Positions 12,050 to 25,311 are shown, counted from the first letter of the stretch. The stretch is DNA of 64,000 bases from Hevea brasiliensis (GCF_030052815.1 NC_079505.1:72972701-73036700), one strand, 5' to 3'. The notes: generated by a model not told the origin, from the letters alone. Numbers and translations: made by a program.

Positions 12050-12761
12050 AAATTGTTGAGGCAGTGGGTGTAGAATAGGCTTTGAGGCGTGATGAATCAC
12101 TATCTTTAAGGTATTAATTGCCCTCACTAGATTGCTGCAAGGTTATGGCAATATACCTCCAGGATACAACAAAGCCTAAAATCTGCAGACAGTAACTCCT
12201 GAAGATTTCCCTTAAGAACTCTTTATACGAACCAAATTCAGAGATACTAGAAGAAAAGAAGAAGAAGTAGAAGTAGTATATTTCTGGATTGAAAAAATCA
12301 TCCATATTTATAAAGAATGAAAAGTCATGGCACCTTTACTAGATAAATACATCTGTCTATTTCCAATAGATACAACTATTTGTGTAATAGATATGTCTGT
12401 TTATTAAAGCTATCTATACAAATAGTTGTGACTATTTGTGTAGACATATTTGTTTATTAACAGACACCTATACAAATAATTATGACTTTTTATATAGAAT
12501 AAACATATCTATTTATTAACAGGCACCTATACAAACAATTGTGACTGTTTGTATAGAATTGACATGTCTGTCTATTAACAGACACATCTACTTGTTAATA
12601 AACACATCCGTTCGTAATTTATTTACGAAAATTACAATATGATAATTATTTTATTTCACACATATACGTGCCAAGTGCCATAATAGAATAATATATATTG
12701 AATTATATATATATATAATTCTATACATATTTCACTCTTGTTATTCCCTTATATTTTAACA
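12050..12761 (-). repeat. Probable Ty1/copia LTR
   Basis: Read on the minus strand, this segment starts TGTTAAAATATAAGGG at 12761 and ends near 12050 beside the degenerate primer site. The left boundary is approximate. It carries the minisatellite at 12340-12620. Confidence 0.55.
12340..12620. repeat. Imperfect 60-70-bp minisatellite
   Basis: The pattern TTATTAACAGACACCTATAC with TGACTGTTTGTATAGA recurs about four times. It resembles in style, but does not clearly match, the 65-bp array at 1-226. Confidence 0.65.
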
Positions 12762-15700
12762 ATAAAGGAATTCTTTCTCTCTATACTATCTAACATACAA
12801 GCTATTTATAATATCCGATGCACATGTATTATCTCTCAAAATCATGTGGGATCCACTTTCTAAATTATAGAATGAGCTCACTTTTCTGTGAGAGAAGGAG
12901 CACTATTTTTTAGTACTCCCGATTCATCTAATAATTAGCCTTAATATAAACCCATAGTGGAAGCTCATTAGAGTTAATGCATCATTTAATTATTCTTCCA
13001 AAGATATGCATGTTGAGCGTCAAAGTAAAATATAATACTACGATGTCAGAATACAAGGATCAAAATATATTCACCTTTGAGAGTGCCAAAAATAAATATA
13101 AAAAAAAATTAAATAAAATCTTGATTAAAATATAGAAACTAAAATAAAAATATAAAATATTAAGAGATTATAATTAATTAATATAAAAATATAAATAAAA
13201 TTTAAATAAAAGTGTAGAGGTCATAATAAAAATAAATTGAAAATATCAAAGGAATAAACAGTAATTAAAAAAAAAAACTAAAATTTATAGCCGTCTATTT
13301 ATAACTCGAGATATTAGGGGAAAAAAAACCTTTTTTTATTTAAAAAAAAAAAATCAAGATGTAGATATTATTAGGTTCATCTCAACGTCAGAAGCTCCGT
13401 ATTGTCTCGTCACAAAGAAAATCCAACAACAAACATGAAAATGTGGTTGGAATGGATACTGCTCTTTGTCAATTTAAGCGGAGAAACGAATTGACAATGA
13501 AATTCAACCAATTAACTCAAAGTCAACCCAATATTATTCTATTTAATTAAGCTTTCTTGACTTGGTTAGGCCCAAATGCACTTTCATATCTCCTATTCTT
13601 CTTTGCTACACTCTACCTAGCCGTTGTCTCTGTCCTCAGTACATGATGAGCCTATGATTGATTTTTCTATTCCTGCACTTGACCACCCACATCATATCTT
13701 CATACTAAAATTAAACTTCTTTATTTTTTTGGATATCATTTCTTTAAAAAAAATCAAACTAAAATTTGAACTAATCTATGTTTTTCATTACTGAATTATA
13801 TTTTAAAAAAAAAAATTTTAACAAATAATCCAGGAGAAAATGTTGGACAGTGAATACTGAAAATTCAAATGAAATTGGTTGAGGCTATATTTGTTTTTTA
13901 CTAGTTAGGTGGTGAGGTGCAGCCAATGGCGATGACTCAAATGACCTTTGCGGTCCACACACCATGGAGTGGGTGAAGCCCCATTATGAAGCCAGTGGTG
14001 CAGATGGTGCACCCATTGCCATTGGGTTAATTATGTGAACCCATAAGAGCTAGCTACGTTTTCAAGAAAAAATCAACTCCACACATTCATCTCCACATGC
14101 CAATGGCCTTCGTACTTACTATTGTCTCACTTTTTGTGTGACTCCAATAAGAAAAATATTTTAACTTTCAACTATTGTGAACATTTTCATAAAAATTATA
14201 TTTTTATTATTAAATCATTAGATTATCAATAAAATATTTATCTCACCAAGTAAAAAGCTAAAAATTCTATCTAATATTTTTTTTCTTTATAAATTTCTGA
14301 ATTAGCAAAAAAAAAATCTAATTATTTCCCACAAAAAGGTAGATAATATAAATGCTCATCATATTAGAAGGTACTGCCCTTTTCTCAAATTTAATGTATG
14401 CTACCAACCAACCATCAAGGAACATGACAGCAGAAGACCTAGGATTGAGAAATCCTAATATTTCTGGTGACCAATTTTCGTTCTCCCTAAATATATATTT
14501 TTTAAAGTAAGCATAGTTAGCTTTAATTCCCTTGATTTTTTTCCCTAATTTGAGCACAAATTCATTAAAATTTATTATTATTTTTTTTTTTTTACATTTT
14601 TCAGAAAGTTTTATTTGCTTACATTACTTATCCCAACTGCGTAAGATCTGGGTTTATGAGTGTATTAATTTGCCTAGGTCGACCGGACCAACCAACATCA
14701 GTGACAGGACAAGCACAGGGAGCAAACACACATTCAAAGCTCGTGTCACTAAAGCCAAGGCTCGTTAGATGAAGGACAAGTGTGGATAGCCAGATAGGCG
14801 TTGGCGTTGGCGTTTTGCAATTGGAATCCAGCTACTGTTTAAAAACGAATTTTACCTTGGGCCCACAATTTTTCTTTTTATGCTCTACAAAATAATTGGT
14901 GAAAAAAATAAATTCCCTTATAATCTTTATCAATAAAGTCTAGTGATATTCTCTTCTTATCACATACTTCAATATTTATCTTTAAAATTATTTAAATTTT
15001 TATTCTCATAATATGTTATCTTGAGGAGTAATTTTACAATAACACAATCATTCCATGAAAAAAGGCATGGAATGGCATGGCATGGCATGGTGAGCTAATA
15101 TATATAAAAATAGTTTCTATTTTTTTTTAAAAAAAAAAGAATATTTGATAATTATCATATTTTGAGATCTACTCGCTTTTACATGTTTATACAAGTTGTC
15201 ATTTGAATGATATTATATGAAATTACAAAATATTATACAATTTTTCTATATTGAGCAAGTTGATAGCTAAAAATTTATAAATAAAAAAATAACTATAAAA
15301 TCACCCTCTTCTTCTCCACCTTCCAAAAATATCAGGATTAACAAATTCCAATAAGATATAAAATGAATATACAAAGACAAATTGCCCATATCATTCATTT
15401 TGATCAACTAAATTATATTATTCACACTATAAAACAATATTTTGTATGATAAACAAAGCATGACTATTTTTTTTTTAATTTAAAATGTCACATAATCATT
15501 TGATAATGGTTTTCAAAATTGAAGTCTCGACTTTAAGCACTAATTAAAATTAATTATATATATATAAAAAATTAAGTTCAATTCTTAGAGAATTTATTAA
15601 CAGGAGCAAAAGATTAGTCTAATTGTTAAATTTAAAAAAATATCACTTTCTCAATTAAGTGTTCTTCGCACATATTACTAACTAGAAAAATAAAGGTCCA

Positions 15701-16620
15701 AAAATATAAAAGGTAACAAATTGGAATGTGAGATCAAAACGAAAATAAAAAAGAAAAAAATAATAAAACTTGTTAGAACAAATAGGAAGGTTAACTCGAG
15801 TTCTTTTTTTTCTTTTTTTTTTTAATTAAAGGTGCCTAGAATAATACTTCTTCTTGGTGTCTATATAATTAGCACAGTGTGACCATTTTTAATCCAATTT
15901 TACTGTTTTCTGCCACACAACAGAAAATCACCACCGATATAAAAAATACTACCCAAAGGATACTAATTTAGAACAGTGATAACTAAGGATTAGGGGTATC
16001 TAAAATAGTGACACGTGACTGAATGAGTTTTGAGATAATATGAGGTGTCATTTTGTTATGACTGCTTTTGAGAAAGAAGGTATAAAAAAAAGTTGAATTA
16101 CATTTTGAAGGGGAACATAGTGTTGGTTCAGGAAAATTTGTCTTTTATACTAGAGATGAGTATTTATTTATAAAACAAGTAAATCAATGTTTGCCAATTA
16201 CTACAGGTGGACTATTTTAATATGAAGCCTGTTTTGAGAAATACAATCAAAGTATTCTAATCCAACAATAAATCTGAAAAGTTCGAACCAATAAGGTGAA
16301 GTGGTAGCAAGTTGAATTGGTATAATAAACAGTTCGTCTGACTTGTTTCCTTGAGACGAGTTGGTTTACTGATCTACCTTTTGGAGATGCTCCAACTTAC
16401 TAGTCAAAGGAAAACATAGACCTATTATACCTGGATAACACGTTTCCTTTAAACCATACTCCCTTCGACGCTTAGGGGGACATTTCATGAATATAATGAT
16501 CTTATAGAAGGATTTTGTCTCTTATGTTTGCATGTCCCTTTATTATACCGGATACTTCATCTCAGAATGTTTCATTATGACATATCTTTCCGGTATAAAT
16601 GAATGTTGTCAATACAATCT
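12762..16620. other. Intergenic, AT-rich
   Basis: I see no gene. There are poly-A/T runs and small simple repeats, including a GGCATGGCATGG run at about 15066-15090 and GGCGTTGGCGTT near 14798. Open frames here are short and low in complexity. Confidence 0.6.
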
Positions 16621-17050
16621 CTTAGGTAATAGAACTGATAGCTATTACTTTCATCACAGGGCTATATGATTATTTTCAGCGCGGAGGATAGTTGTTCTAC
16701 CTCTTTTGTTTTAGGCCTAGTAGTAAAATCGTACTTAATACAGTCGTATTATGAAATGGGTTTTTATGTTAGATTTGATCAAAAGATATCTAACTCCTTT
16801 TCAAGCACGCACGCTCCCTTCGCCAAAAACTTGCTAGGTGATAGAACTAATAGTTATCACTATCTTTCATCATAGGTCTATGTGGTTATCTTCAACGCAA
16901 AGGATAGTTGATCGACCTCTTTTATTTTGGGCCTAGTGGCCAAGATCGTGCTTAATACAGTCGTATTATGAAATGGATTTTTTTGTTGATGCGATCAAAA
17001 AATATCCAGCTCCTTTTCACGCGTGCACGTGCCCTTCGCCAAAAACCTGT
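16621..17050. repeat. Tandem duplication, unit about 212-216 bp
   Basis: Unit one runs from about 16621 and unit two from about 16833. Both begin TAGGTRATAGAACT, pass through CTTAATACAGTCGTATTATG and end CCCTTCGCCAAAAAC (16816 and 17032, 216 bp apart). The units differ by scattered substitutions, so the duplication is not recent. Short frames at 16666-16875 and 17023-17247 are by-products. Confidence 0.85.
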
Positions 17051-17400
17051 CTCTACGTGTAATAGCAGGCATAAGACTCCTTCGTGAGAGTACCCGTGTC
17101 CTCCTAAGGACTCATCTGCTCATACTGTTAGACGCATACGGCACGTGTCCTTCATTCAAGGATTTATGTCGTACCAATCAAGATCAAAAGATTAGGTTAC
17201 AGCAATTTTCCAATCCCGACTACCAATCCCCACTTCAAATAACATGAGAATGTGGATATATGGCTTTTGAGTTGCTCCATTCAACAGCATGAAAAAATTA
17301 AACAACAAAAGATGACCACAATGAATAAAATTAACCATACAATGCGAAGAGCATGAAAACTGTGAACTTCAAATAAGGAAAAGGCAAAGGTTCAGACATA

Positions 17401-17750
17401 TAGTGTTAAAAAAAAAAAAAAAAAAAAAAAAACAGTTTCATCTCATTTCATTCAGAAACAAGGAAGAGGGGGGAATGAGCAAAGTTCCTCAAAATCCAGC
17501 ATCAATGAACAACCTCAAAGTCTTTTAGAATCCCTTGGACGGCTCTGATAGCACAGGAAAACCCAAAGGACCCCTTCCCCTACCAAAAAAGAGCTCATCC
17601 CTATCTCTCTCTTCTTTAATAAACAAATAAATTAAAGCTCAAGTACAAGAACAATCTCAAGAAACATCTTTTGTTCATGAGATATACGTTCTTGCTATAA
17701 TGTAACTTTAATGTAAACTACTAATAACACATTAATCCTAGCTGCAAAAC
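17401..17750. other. Downstream region of the ERF gene
   Basis: This contains a run of about 27 A residues near 17408 and the likely 3' untranslated region of the minus-strand ERF gene. No canonical AATAAA is seen on the minus strand close to the stop. Confidence 0.45.
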
Positions 17751-18824
17751 TTATGGGCATGCAATATTGAGGGGTAGTTGGTGCTGTTGATGATGATGAT
17801 CATCCAAATAAGCAAATTCCTCATTGCCAAACTCAAAATCATAATCAGGGAGCTCGCTTGGTTCACAACTGTCTAACCCGCGAATTTCAAGATCTTCAAT
17901 GCCACAATAATTATCATAAAATTGCCCAAAATCATCAATGAGGTCATCAAACTCCAATCCCAAGTTAAGATCTCCGTCAACTGGGCAAGAACCCAATGGC
18001 TCGTTAATAAAACCCAAATCAGGTATCTCAAGATCAACAACATCTGTATCAAAACCTTCTTCTTTGATCAAATCACTAGAGTCACCATTAAGATTTGACA
18101 CAACGGAAGTGTCCACGTCTAGGACTGAAGACGGAGAAGTATGCGATAACACACTCTCAGTGTCATCTGAGGTAGCAGGAGCAGGATTGCTTTTGCTGCT
18201 GTTGTTGATCTTTTGCGACTGAGAAGCTGCCACAGAAGATGATATATTTTGGCTCTTCTCAGAGCGTGTCATAGTCATAGCATCATACTCCCGTTTCTTT
18301 GCCTCATAGGCCTGGGCAGCCTCCTCGAGAGTATTGTAAGTACCCAACCAAGTTCTGGCTTTTGTCACTGGATTTCTAATTTCTGCAGCCCACTTACCCC
18401 ACTTCCTCTGCCTAACACCTACAGGTTTCTTCGGAGCCGCTTTTGTTTCAGTAATTGTTGTTGCTTTAGTTGTTGTAGGGGTTGAGGATTTACCCAAAAC
18501 CCTTCTCTTCTTGTTGCGGGTTTTGCCACTGTTGTTACTGTCTTGACAGGAACTCTCAGGTTCAAGGGCTTTGGTCTGAGGAAAAACAATGAAAGGAAGA
18601 TTGATCTCGCGTACAAATCGTTTTGATTTAAACGATCTCTTTACCTTTCTCGCTGATTCATCATCACTTGAATCGGAATCAGTCGCATAAGGATCATGGT
18701 AAATAACGCGAATTTTTCTCATTTTGGACTCCATTCTCGACTCTTCCGGCAAGATTGACTTGGTATCAGAGACTCTTTTGCAGGGTTTAATGTGGTTCAA
18801 AGGTTGTGTTCTAGGCTCCAGCAT
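17751..18824 (-). CDS. ERF118: CRF-type AP2/ERF transcription factor, ERF118-like
   Basis: This encodes a nuclear DNA-binding regulator of ERF group VI-L (cytokinin response factor related). The open frame extends to 18848, but its first codon is TTG; the first ATG is at 18824, giving 357 residues. Residue numbers here count from 18848. The CRF domain has [14 protein letters not shown] (46-59) and REINLPF (80-86). Basic clusters at 69-77 and 109-120 could act as nuclear signals. The AP2 domain spans about 143-190, with [15 protein letters not shown] and W167-L168-G169. The C-terminal half is acidic and ends in a His/Gln-rich stretch (351-357). The coding part has one exon. AP2 proteins of this group bind GCC-box-like DNA. 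The match to ERF118/119 rests on the CRF motifs combined with the [11 protein letters not shown] form of AP2. XYL1 lies 16 kb away on the same strand, as at the Arabidopsis locus. Confidence 0.9.
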   Translation of the reverse strand: MLEPRTQPLNHIKPCKRVSDTKSILPEESRMESKMRKIRVIYHDPYATDSDSSDDESARKVKRSFKSKRFVREINLPFIVFPQTKALEPESSCQDSNNSGKTRNKKRRVLGKSSTPTTTKATTITETKAAPKKPVGVRQRKWGKWAAEIRNPVTKARTWLGTYNTLEEAAQAYEAKKREYDAMTMTRSEKSQNISSSVAASQSQKINNSSKSNPAPATSDDTESVLSHTSPSSVLDVDTSVVSNLNGDSSDLIKEEGFDTDVVDLEIPDLGFINEPLGSCPVDGDLNLGLEFDDLIDDFGQFYDNYCGIEDLEIRGLDSCEPSELPDYDFEFGNEEFAYLDDHHHQQHQLPLNIACP

Positions 18825-18840
18825 CAGGAATGGGTTAAAA

Positions 18841-19144
18841 CTAGCCAAAACCCCTCAATAGTACCCAGAAATATTTTAAATAAAAAAACAAAACGAAAAA
18901 TATGATAAGAAATGAAGGGAGGGAGAAGGTCGGATTATCACGGTGGTATCAAGTCAGAGGCCCTCTCAAGAACAGGAAAAGGTAGAAAAATCGCTTTATG
19001 TGAAAACCCCCAAAACACTCCACACCAGAACAAGTCCTGCAAAACCCACATCAAAAACCCCAAAACCCTTTCAGATTCCGACTAAAAATTGAAAAAAAAA
19101 ATGGTAAAAAAAAAAAAGAGTTAAACAATTAGTAATCCACATAC
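18841..19144 (-). other. Possible leader intron of the ERF gene (304 bp)
   Basis: On the minus strand a strong donor (CCCAAAAG|GTATGTGG, intron starting 19144) and a possible acceptor (TTTTGGCTAG, intron ending 18841) would join an upstream exon in frame with the main frame. Another acceptor (TTTTGCAG, near 19037) would leave the start at 18824 unchanged. Leader introns are common in plant ERF genes. The splice is predicted, not shown. Confidence 0.4.
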
Positions 19145-19390
19145 CTTTTGGGTCTCAAACGCATTGAAATAGCCGGAAACCCCAAATTCAATCTCTGCTG
19201 GAAACAGCAGAGAAGCATATAGCAGAAAAGAGCACAAAAGAGAGAACGAAAGCAATCAGAGAGAGTTGATGAAGCAGAGGTAAAAAGCCAGAGCTGCGAC
19301 GGAGCCCCAATCAAAGCCAAATCAAACCCAGCCGACATAACACAGAAGAACCTCCCAAGTTCTTGCTTCCTTCAAGCAGAGAGCGTAAAA
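19145..19390 (-). other. Probable 5' leader exon of the ERF gene, with upstream ATGs
   Basis: The stretch lies just downstream of a TATA box and upstream of the predicted donor. It holds ATGs at 19338 and 19164 in the same frame. Unspliced, they give a 69-residue upstream frame ending at 19129. Spliced to 18840, they would extend the ERF protein. The encoded residues are Cys/Leu-rich and do not look like a transcription factor, so untranslated leader or upstream ORF is likelier. Confidence 0.4.
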
Positions 19391-19414
19391 GGCAAACAAA
19401 TAGATGAACTAGCG

Positions 19415-19423
19415 ATAAATATA
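19415..19423 (-). promoter_or_regulatory. TATA box of the ERF gene
   Basis: TATATTTAT on the minus strand, about 75 bp upstream of the first leader ATG, would place the start site near 19385. Confidence 0.45.
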
Positions 19424-19439
19424 GTCAAGAAGCTCAAGC

Positions 19440-22400
19440 CCCTGGAGGCGGTATTGCAAAAAGAAAGATAAATAGAAAATTAGGGTTTTAAAAGCGATTA
19501 CGAATCTATGGCCACGATTTCTCTCTCTACAACATGACAAAATCAGTTAATAGTTATTATCGCTGTCACAAAGCCCACAAGTAATACCTCAACCATAGTA
19601 AAAAAAAAAAAAAAAACAAAGCTCAATGAAAATCTCAATGAAAAAACAAAGACGCACTCAATGAAAAAACAAAGACGCAAACAGGGACGCAAATCTCAAT
19701 GAAAAAAGAAATTATCAAATCCCAAAATAATTACTGATAACAAAAATAAATAAATAAATAATAAAATAAATGGCACCTTTTCTTTCCTTGAGCTTTTGTG
19801 TCTTTCTCTCACTACTGGTCTCTATCTCTGTCCCCTTCTTTGTGTTCCAGCTTCTACACACTCCCCCATTCACCTTATCTGAGCGGTCAAAATACAACGC
19901 AAAAAAGGAGAACATTAGGAATAAAAAAATAATAAATAAATAAATAGAAAGTTGTTGATGAGCTGGCATGGCATGTGCCCATGCATGGTGCATGACCATC
20001 CATCCCAATCTCATGCATATCATGCCATTGCCTTCTATAACAGTTTGTTATTGGCATCACCTTTCAAAATTTAATCTCTTTGCGCGTCTTTCACACTCTC
20101 CAACCCCGATGACGATTATTGGTTGGTCATGGATTAGGTGAGCTCATTCAAGACTTTTAATGGATTTTTGGCTCACGCGCTGGTGAGAATGAGCGTGTGA
20201 TATAGCTGCTTTTTCTGGGGAAAAGATGTAGCGGCGCGAGTCCGCTACGTATCGGAAGACAGTTTCCCTTGACCTACGCTACTAATTCTTTTCGTCGAAA
20301 TTAGGGCCGTAATTGTAGATATTTACAGGTATTGCCACTCAGAATGAATCTTTGGCCCAAGAAAGGAAGGGATCTCCTGAATCAAGACTCAACCAAACCA
20401 CAGACAGTTTTCTTGTCCCACATGGTACCTCTGCTTCCACATTTAAGGAAGAAAAAATTTTTTTAACTTTTTTTTTTTTGTTAATTATAGAAATATTCTT
20501 ATCTTTTTTTATGAAGAATAAAATTATCACTATTAAAATATCTTATTAAAAAAAATTAAATTACTTATATTATAATAAAATATTTTTTAATTTAATTAAA
20601 TAAAAATAAAAATATTAAAATATAATTTAAAATTTTATAAAAGTAATTATTATAATTATTGAAAATAAAGATAAAATTAAAAAAATAATTAATATTACTT
20701 CTTCTAAAAATAATGATGATAACAGGATGTAGTTGCCAATATCATGGGAATATTGAACTTTTACCCAAAAATTAATTATCATAATTAAAATTTTAATATG
20801 ACTGAGTGTCACAAAGATGTATGTGTTTGGATTAAAGTAGGAGTAAGTGGATTATGGGCTAAAATATAGATGAACACGTAGTATGGCGTCCTTATCCGGA
20901 GTTGTGTTGTGATGAAGTTTCGTATGATCTGGATTAGTGTAGTGGTCATCCCTCTAATGATTTACAACTTACAATTATTTCCAAACATATCGGTGATTTA
21001 AGGTTTTCAATTAGTCCGGAATCTTTCCCATCATGTTTCAATCTCAATCTCAATCTCTTATCTCTTTGAATTTAAAATGAAATCGAATTGAAACCGTAAT
21101 CACTTAACTCGATTCAATTTAAATTAAAAATTAAAAAGATAAAAATTTTTAAAATGTTACATTGAATTCAAAATTGGTATTATTAAACTCAACTCCAATA
21201 TTATATGGATCATGCAAAAGAATTGGATGAATGAATTATTAATTCAATTATTAGGTTGTAAAAATATTAATTAAATATTATTAATTAAAAATAACTATAA
21301 ATATTTTACGCTCTATATTATATATAAACGTGAGAAGAGGAAATGTCAGCTTTGCAAAAAAATGTTCTTCACTCTTCAATTTAGTTATAATTATATTTTT
21401 ATTATCTAAATTAATTTTAATATTTTCTTAATTTTAGAGTTTATATAAATTTAAAATTTTTAATCTTAATTATATTTAACTTATATTAAATATAAAATTT
21501 TATAATAAGTAATTAATTATAATAAAAAATTAATAATTGAAAATAAAAAAATATATTTAATCTATAATAATCACATGGAAATTAACACGTCAATGAATTA
21601 TAATTGAAATAGAATTGTTATTGAATAAACTAATTTTTCTCCCTTACATTGGTAGATTTTTTAATAAAATACCAATTAATAAATTAATTTGCTATATGAA
21701 TAAATTAATAAATATTTTTTTAATAAAATATCAATTAATAAATTAATTTGCATGAAAGGAGATATTTACATTACTCAAAATTCTTTTATATTAAATACAA
21801 ACATCTTATTTTTATCATTTAAATTAATTTTAATTTTTATAAAATTTTAAAATTTTTAGTTTTAATTGTGATTAACTTCTATTTAAGTAAGATTTTTTTT
21901 TATAAAAAAATTATTGCAGTCAAAATAAAATTTTCTAAAAAATAGTTAACTAAAATAAAAAAAAAAATCATGTTTTTAAAACAAAATCCGTAACTTTCTT
22001 TTTAAAATAAACATTGTAATTTTTGTAAAACGAACTCCTATGCAATCATAATTCTAAATCGTTAAAAGTTTAGAATTTAATATTACACACTGATAATTAA
22101 TATAAATAAAATATGAATATTTTACAAAATTAGATTGGCATAAAATTATATTAATGTTAAAAATTTAATTTCAATTTTATAATTCCTTTAAATTGAGATT
22201 GCATTGTTATCATTGATATTTTATTTATTTATTGAAATTACAAAGTTGACATAAGAAGATAATCTATTTGCTCTGTTGGGTTCATATTTATACAAAAACT
22301 GCTTTGTATTTGGTTGCTTCTATTGTTGGCAGTGGCGGAGCTAGAATACTTACTTTGAGGGAGCCAATTAATTGTGTAGTTATTATATTTACTTGAATTT

Positions 22401-22759
22401 TTAATAAATTAAAATGAATAAACTAATTTTATAATTTGAATAAGTAAATAATTATATTATTATTGTAACAGAGGTGTATAATATTAGATTATTAAAAGTA
22501 ATTATAGTAAGATTTTGTTATAATAGATAACTACAATGGAAACTACAAGAAGTATAATACGAAATTAATATAAAGATTAGGAATTAGAAATTATAACTAT
22601 GTAAATTATTTTATAATTATTTTAAATCATTTTGGAATAAAATATATGTGGAATTGAACGTGTGAATAAACAAAACTATTTTTAATTATTTATATTAATT
22701 ATAATATTATAAATTTATTGCTATAAAATATAATTAAATTTAAAAAATTGAAAATTAAA
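19440..22759. other. Upstream region of the ERF gene, then AT-rich spacer
   Basis: A cluster of CATGCA/TGCATG (RY-type) motifs lies at about 19966-20030. From 20460 the sequence is very AT-rich with no gene. A 59-bp tandem duplication occurs at about 21662-21755. A GTGGCGGAGCTAG motif at about 22332, often seen at plant transposon ends, may mark an old element interrupted by the solo LTR at 22760. Confidence 0.5.
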
Positions 22760-25211
22760 TGTCACGACCCAACCTATGGGCCAGACCGGCACTAGGACCT
22801 GGGCAGCCTAAAGCCCCCGAGGCCCGTAGTAAGCCTAACTATCACTTAACCCAACTCTAAGGCCCATTTGGGCCCAATTTCAAGAAATTAACCGGACAGA
22901 GTCCGGCCATAAAATGGACCTACCAACGGGGAGTTTATGACTCACCCGACCTGTAAACACAATAAATACTCAATTGGGGAGCTCAGCTCACCCTCCACAT
23001 ACTCATCAGCATAAAAATAAATAGGAGCTTAGCTCCCTCATCCAATCCATCAAACATGCATAGAATATTAAGTTTACAGGTCCAAAATAATAATTTAGTT
23101 TACAGACCCATATCAAATAAACATTCCTAACACATGCGGAAATTCTAAGATTTAACAGGTTTATACTAACGTTAATAATCGACCTGCGAGGAAGAAAGCA
23201 GGTTAATCTCAAAAATATCCTCCTGTAGCCTGAAAAAAATATTGAACAGGGGTGAGCGTTCGACTCAGAGAGTAAAATATCAATTTTAACCATAATCTCT
23301 ATAATTATCTGAAACTAATGCACCCTGTAGAGTGAAATGCAACATCAACCACATTTTCACATCATAACATCAAAATGCAATTTGGAGCACTCACACACCC
23401 AGTGACATCAATCATAATATATGAGAGTTGATCCCCTATACAGCTCTCTTAAATCCAACTTGGTGCCAGCGAAGAACTCAAGCCGGACTTTCGCTTAATA
23501 AACCAAATCGGGGGTCCCAGCGAAGAACTCAAGCCGTGACTACCCCCCGAAGGATCGGGTCCCAGCGAAGATTTCAAGCCGTGACTACACGTCCTATCCA
23601 TAGTCCACACCACATCACACGCACGCACACTGCTCCAAATTACCACAGCAACATACATGGCACTTTCACAGTTATGAATGCAACATAAATCGTGCCTAAA
23701 GTTTATCTACATAGATATATGCATATAAGTGATGCATGGGCATGCTTGAACATATAATAATAGTGAAATTACAATTAAAATTAATATTTTACTCACAAAC
23801 TTGACAACGGTCACTGTGGCGGCTGGGCGGAGGAAGAAGGCTGTCCCGGCTCACCTGACAATTACATTACAATTATTTAATACAAATGACTCAATACAAA
23901 TCAAGAAAAGACCAAATATGTCCTAAGTCGTGCCGAAAATCTGGCAGAGTCTCCCCTATACCTAGGACCTACCCAACCTGCAAAATGGCTCAAAACACAC
24001 TTCTATATTCACAATCCATATATCCATAGCTCAACCATATCACACAGCCCCTCCTGGGCCTATCAAATCAGTCATCCATCACAATACGTAAAATTTCAAT
24101 TTAGTCCTTATAATTGATCATTTTTGCAAAAACTGCCCAAATAAGCTATAAAAATTCTAAAACTTTGCCCCGCGGTCCTTAGCAATATTACTAGGCTATT
24201 GCAAAAAGAATCATAATTTTCTGAGCTACCACGAATATTTTATGGATTTTTAATCCTATTTAAGCACTAGAAAGTTACGAAAAAGCAAGGTTCGGGTTTA
24301 CCTTTGCCGATTCCGACTTCGGGAACGCTCTCGGGATGTCTGACAATGGGGGGGTAGCCAAAACCTCGGTCCAATTCGGAGACTTTTCTGGTAACGGGTC
24401 TGTCTGGCCGAAATTTCACAGACGCGGTCAACTGTTGAATTTCCGCGAATTGAGGATACCTACACGAAGCCCACAACACAGGGGTTAGTACATAAATTTT
24501 TCAGAATTTTCTAAGCTCATTTAATGCTCGGAAAAGACACTGCGAAGTTCGGTGGGACCCACCGAAAAACGTTGTCGGAAAAATTCGAAATTTATGTCGC
24601 CGCGAAGCTCTCGACGAGTGGAGCGCTCTGGTACTCTCGGTTTTCTCATGGGATTCACGGTTTGCTAGAAATCTAGCCCGAAAGTTAAAATGGGCTAAAA
24701 CTCCAGGCGGCGGCCGGCTGTGGGGGAGGGCTGAGGTGGGGCGCCGGCGAGGTGGAGAGGCAGGGGAGGTGGCGGCGCGGCAAGGGGAGGAGGGAGGAGA
24801 GAGAAAAGAGAGAGAGAAGGGGAGGAGGTCGGGACGCGCGGAGGAAAAGAGAAGAAGAAAAAGGAGCCGGTCTGATTCGACCGGTCCAATCCGGTCCGGT
24901 TCGATTCGGCCGGTTCGATTCGGAATACAAAATTTTGAATTTTTACTCTGCCTCGGGACCGAAAACGAGGTCCAAAAATTCCGAAAAAATTTCAGAAAAC
25001 TCAGAAAAATTCGTAGACTCCAAATATATTTTTAGTTTTGCCACGTGGTCTTTAAATTAATTTTTAAAAATCATCAAAGTTTATATTTTCGGAAAATCGA
25101 ACCCAATTTTTAAAATCCGAAAAATCTCAAAAAAATTTCTAAAATTTAAATAAAATTAAAATACCAAAAATGCTCATAAAATAATAAAATTTAAAATTTT
25201 GGGGTGTTACA
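22760..25211 (-). mobile_element. Solo LTR of a Tekay/Del-like gypsy family
   Basis: On the plus strand it starts TGTCACGACCC and ends GGGGTGTTACA, so it lies in minus orientation. It is flanked by a perfect TTAAA duplication (22755-22759, 25212-25216) and no internal coding region remains, the mark of LTR-LTR recombination. It is the same family as the LTR at 57036-59669 in opposite orientation but lacks about 180 bp present there. A GC-rich part (24690-24930) carries repeated CCGGTTCGATTC motifs. Open frames there are compositional. Confidence 0.92.
23466..23595 (-). repeat. Three-copy 45-51-bp repeat inside the solo LTR
   Basis: CCAGCGAAGAACTCAAGCCG recurs at 23466, 23517 and, slightly changed, 23562. 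The same repeat is in the plus-strand LTR at about 58849-58966. Confidence 0.8.
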
Positions 25212-25311
25212 TTAAACAAATATTTCAACCATTAAGATGAGAGATAACTAAAATTATATTTTAACTTGTTAACAAACAAATATATTTAAAAAAAAATTAT
25301 TTACTTGTAAT

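Noticed and set aside
22330..22375. GTGGCGGAGCTAG motif as a transposon terminus
   Set aside because: The motif is common in plant repeats, but without a second end or target duplication the element type cannot be assigned.
24685..25060. Several overlapping Arg/Pro/Ser-rich frames, also near 57203-57706
   Set aside because: They are both strands of a GC-rich purine/pyrimidine-biased part of an LTR and differ between the two copies.
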